In this document: positions 63,433-64,000 of the stretch, one piece after another | Position numbering within the stretch: position 1 is the first letter of the stretch | Layout: the number at the start of each line of letters is the position of its first letter | From: Noviherbaspirillum humi | GTDB lineage: Bacteria > Pseudomonadota > Gammaproteobacteria > Burkholderiales > Burkholderiaceae_D | Direction of reading: 5' to 3' | NCBI RefSeq assembly: GCF_900188095.1 | Contig: NZ_FZOT01000002.1 | Coordinates: 248,001-312,000 of the forward strand | DNA length: 64,000 nucleotides | The notes under the pieces: model-generated | What the model was told of the DNA's origin: nothing | Database searches by the model: none | Seen by the model: the letters and a program-made list of their open reading frames with translations, nothing else | Program-made: the position numbers and the translations under genes

Positions 63433-64000
63433 TCAGCCCGGGAGAAGCAAGCGATAGCCGACGCCAGTTTCGGTCAGCAGGTATTGCGATTGAGTAGGGT
63501 CTTCTTCCAGCTTTTGCCGGAGGTGACTCATGTAGATTCTGAGGTAGTGGGCGTTCTCTGCCTGTGCAGGACCCCAAACAGCGCGCAAGAGGTGTTGGGT
63601 AGTCGCCACCTTGCCAGCGTTGGCGATAAGTGCGGCTAGGAGGCGATATTCGGTTGGCGATAACTTCACCACCTGACCGGCTTTCTTTACCAGCCGCGTC
63701 TGGGTGTCAATCGTCACATCGCCAAAGGAAACTAAAGTCGAAGGCTGATTGGCATATTGCTGGCGTCGTAGCATTGAGCGTACGCGCGCAAGAAGCTCCT
63801 CGACGCCGAACGGCTTGGTAAGATAGTCATCAGCGCCCGCGTCCAGTGCCCGGACTTTTTCCGTTTCCATGGTGCGGGCGGACAGCACGATAATGGGGAC
63901 GGTAGACCGACTTCGGATGTCGCTGATGAAATCGATGCCGTCTCCATCCGGTAGGCCAAGGTCCAGGACAATGAGGTCTGGTTTGCGCGCACTAGTCTCA
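63433..64000 (-). CDS. kdpE: KdpE-like response regulator (5' end beyond window)
   Basis: Partial: the start lies beyond 64000. The visible part includes PDLIVLDLGLPDGDGIDFI (phosphoacceptor Asp in LDLGLPDG), SARTMETEKVRALDAGADDYLTKPF, then an OmpR-type winged helix ending EDPTQSQYLLTETGVGYRLLLP, all characteristic of KdpE. KdpE with KdpD controls potassium uptake in response to low K+ or osmotic stress. The kdpD and kdpFABC genes, if present, would lie to the right. It is followed by kup. Confidence 0.88.
   Translation of the reverse strand, partial: ETSARKPDLIVLDLGLPDGDGIDFISDIRSRSTVPIIVLSARTMETEKVRALDAGADDYLTKPFGVEELLARVRSMLRRQQYANQPSTLVSFGDVTIDTQTRLVKKAGQVVKLSPTEYRLLAALIANAGKVATTQHLLRAVWGPAQAENAHYLRIYMSHLRQKLEEDPTQSQYLLTETGVGYRLLLPG

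Overview
The window reads as chromosomal DNA from a GC-rich Gram-negative bacterium, most likely a betaproteobacterium of the Burkholderiales and possibly Oxalobacteraceae-like (Herbaspirillum, Noviherbaspirillum or Massilia type). This is inferred from gene content: a betaproteobacterial-style minor pilin/PilY1 operon, a Bug-type tricarboxylate-binding protein, many small family-restricted secreted proteins, class I fumarase next to a TIGR00645 membrane protein, and two xenobiotic-style chemoreceptors. No rRNA, CRISPR array, insertion sequence or prophage was seen. Two tRNA genes are present: tRNA-Ser(GGA) and tRNA-His(GTG).

Layout. 0-6.2 kb: a proline/alanine-rich membrane protein, a two-gene set made of a TPR protein and an L,D-transpeptidase that end in related NTF2-like domains, the kinase SrkA, and a UPF0149/SEC-C protein. 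6.2-12.5 kb: a type IV pilus minor pilin operon (pilE-fimT-pilV-pilW-pilX-pilY1, minus strand). 12.6-16.7 kb: a GH2 glycosidase and a GH1-RmlD fusion. 16.9-26.7 kb: many small genes (glycine-zipper proteins, lipoproteins, two paralogous HTH regulators, a J-domain protein, a Bug protein) and one candidate small RNA.

26.7-43.5 kb is the most striking region: about 15 consecutive minus-strand genes, many overlapping or separated by short gaps. In transcription order they are a PAS sensor, a response regulator, an Hpt protein, a REC-PP2C phosphatase, a GH16 glucanase, an outer-membrane barrel with an internal duplication, a STAS antagonist, an RsbW-like kinase, a cellulose-synthase-like GT2, three tandem DUF3131 proteins, an OpgC-type acyltransferase, a second GH16 glucanase and a tannase-family esterase. 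I read this as a system for making, modifying and secreting a beta-glucan-like polysaccharide, controlled by a phosphatase/antagonist/kinase partner switch. It lacks BcsB, BcsC and a PilZ domain, and the synthase has a changed QxxRW motif, so it is not an ordinary cellulose operon.

43.9-54.2 kb: an HPP-CBS membrane protein, a REC-like/PAS protein, a CYP152-type P450 peroxygenase, a histidine kinase with an RsbR-like N-terminus and two chemoreceptors. A roughly 87-nt sequence carrying paired DnaA-box-like motifs occurs twice in intergenic DNA (43.6 and 52.0 kb). 54.8-60.8 kb: central metabolism (acs, class I fumarase, murI), a 46-residue membrane protein and tRNA-Ser. 60.9-64 kb: tRNA-His followed by a lower-GC potassium module (kdpE partial, kup and a small gene) that may have been acquired.
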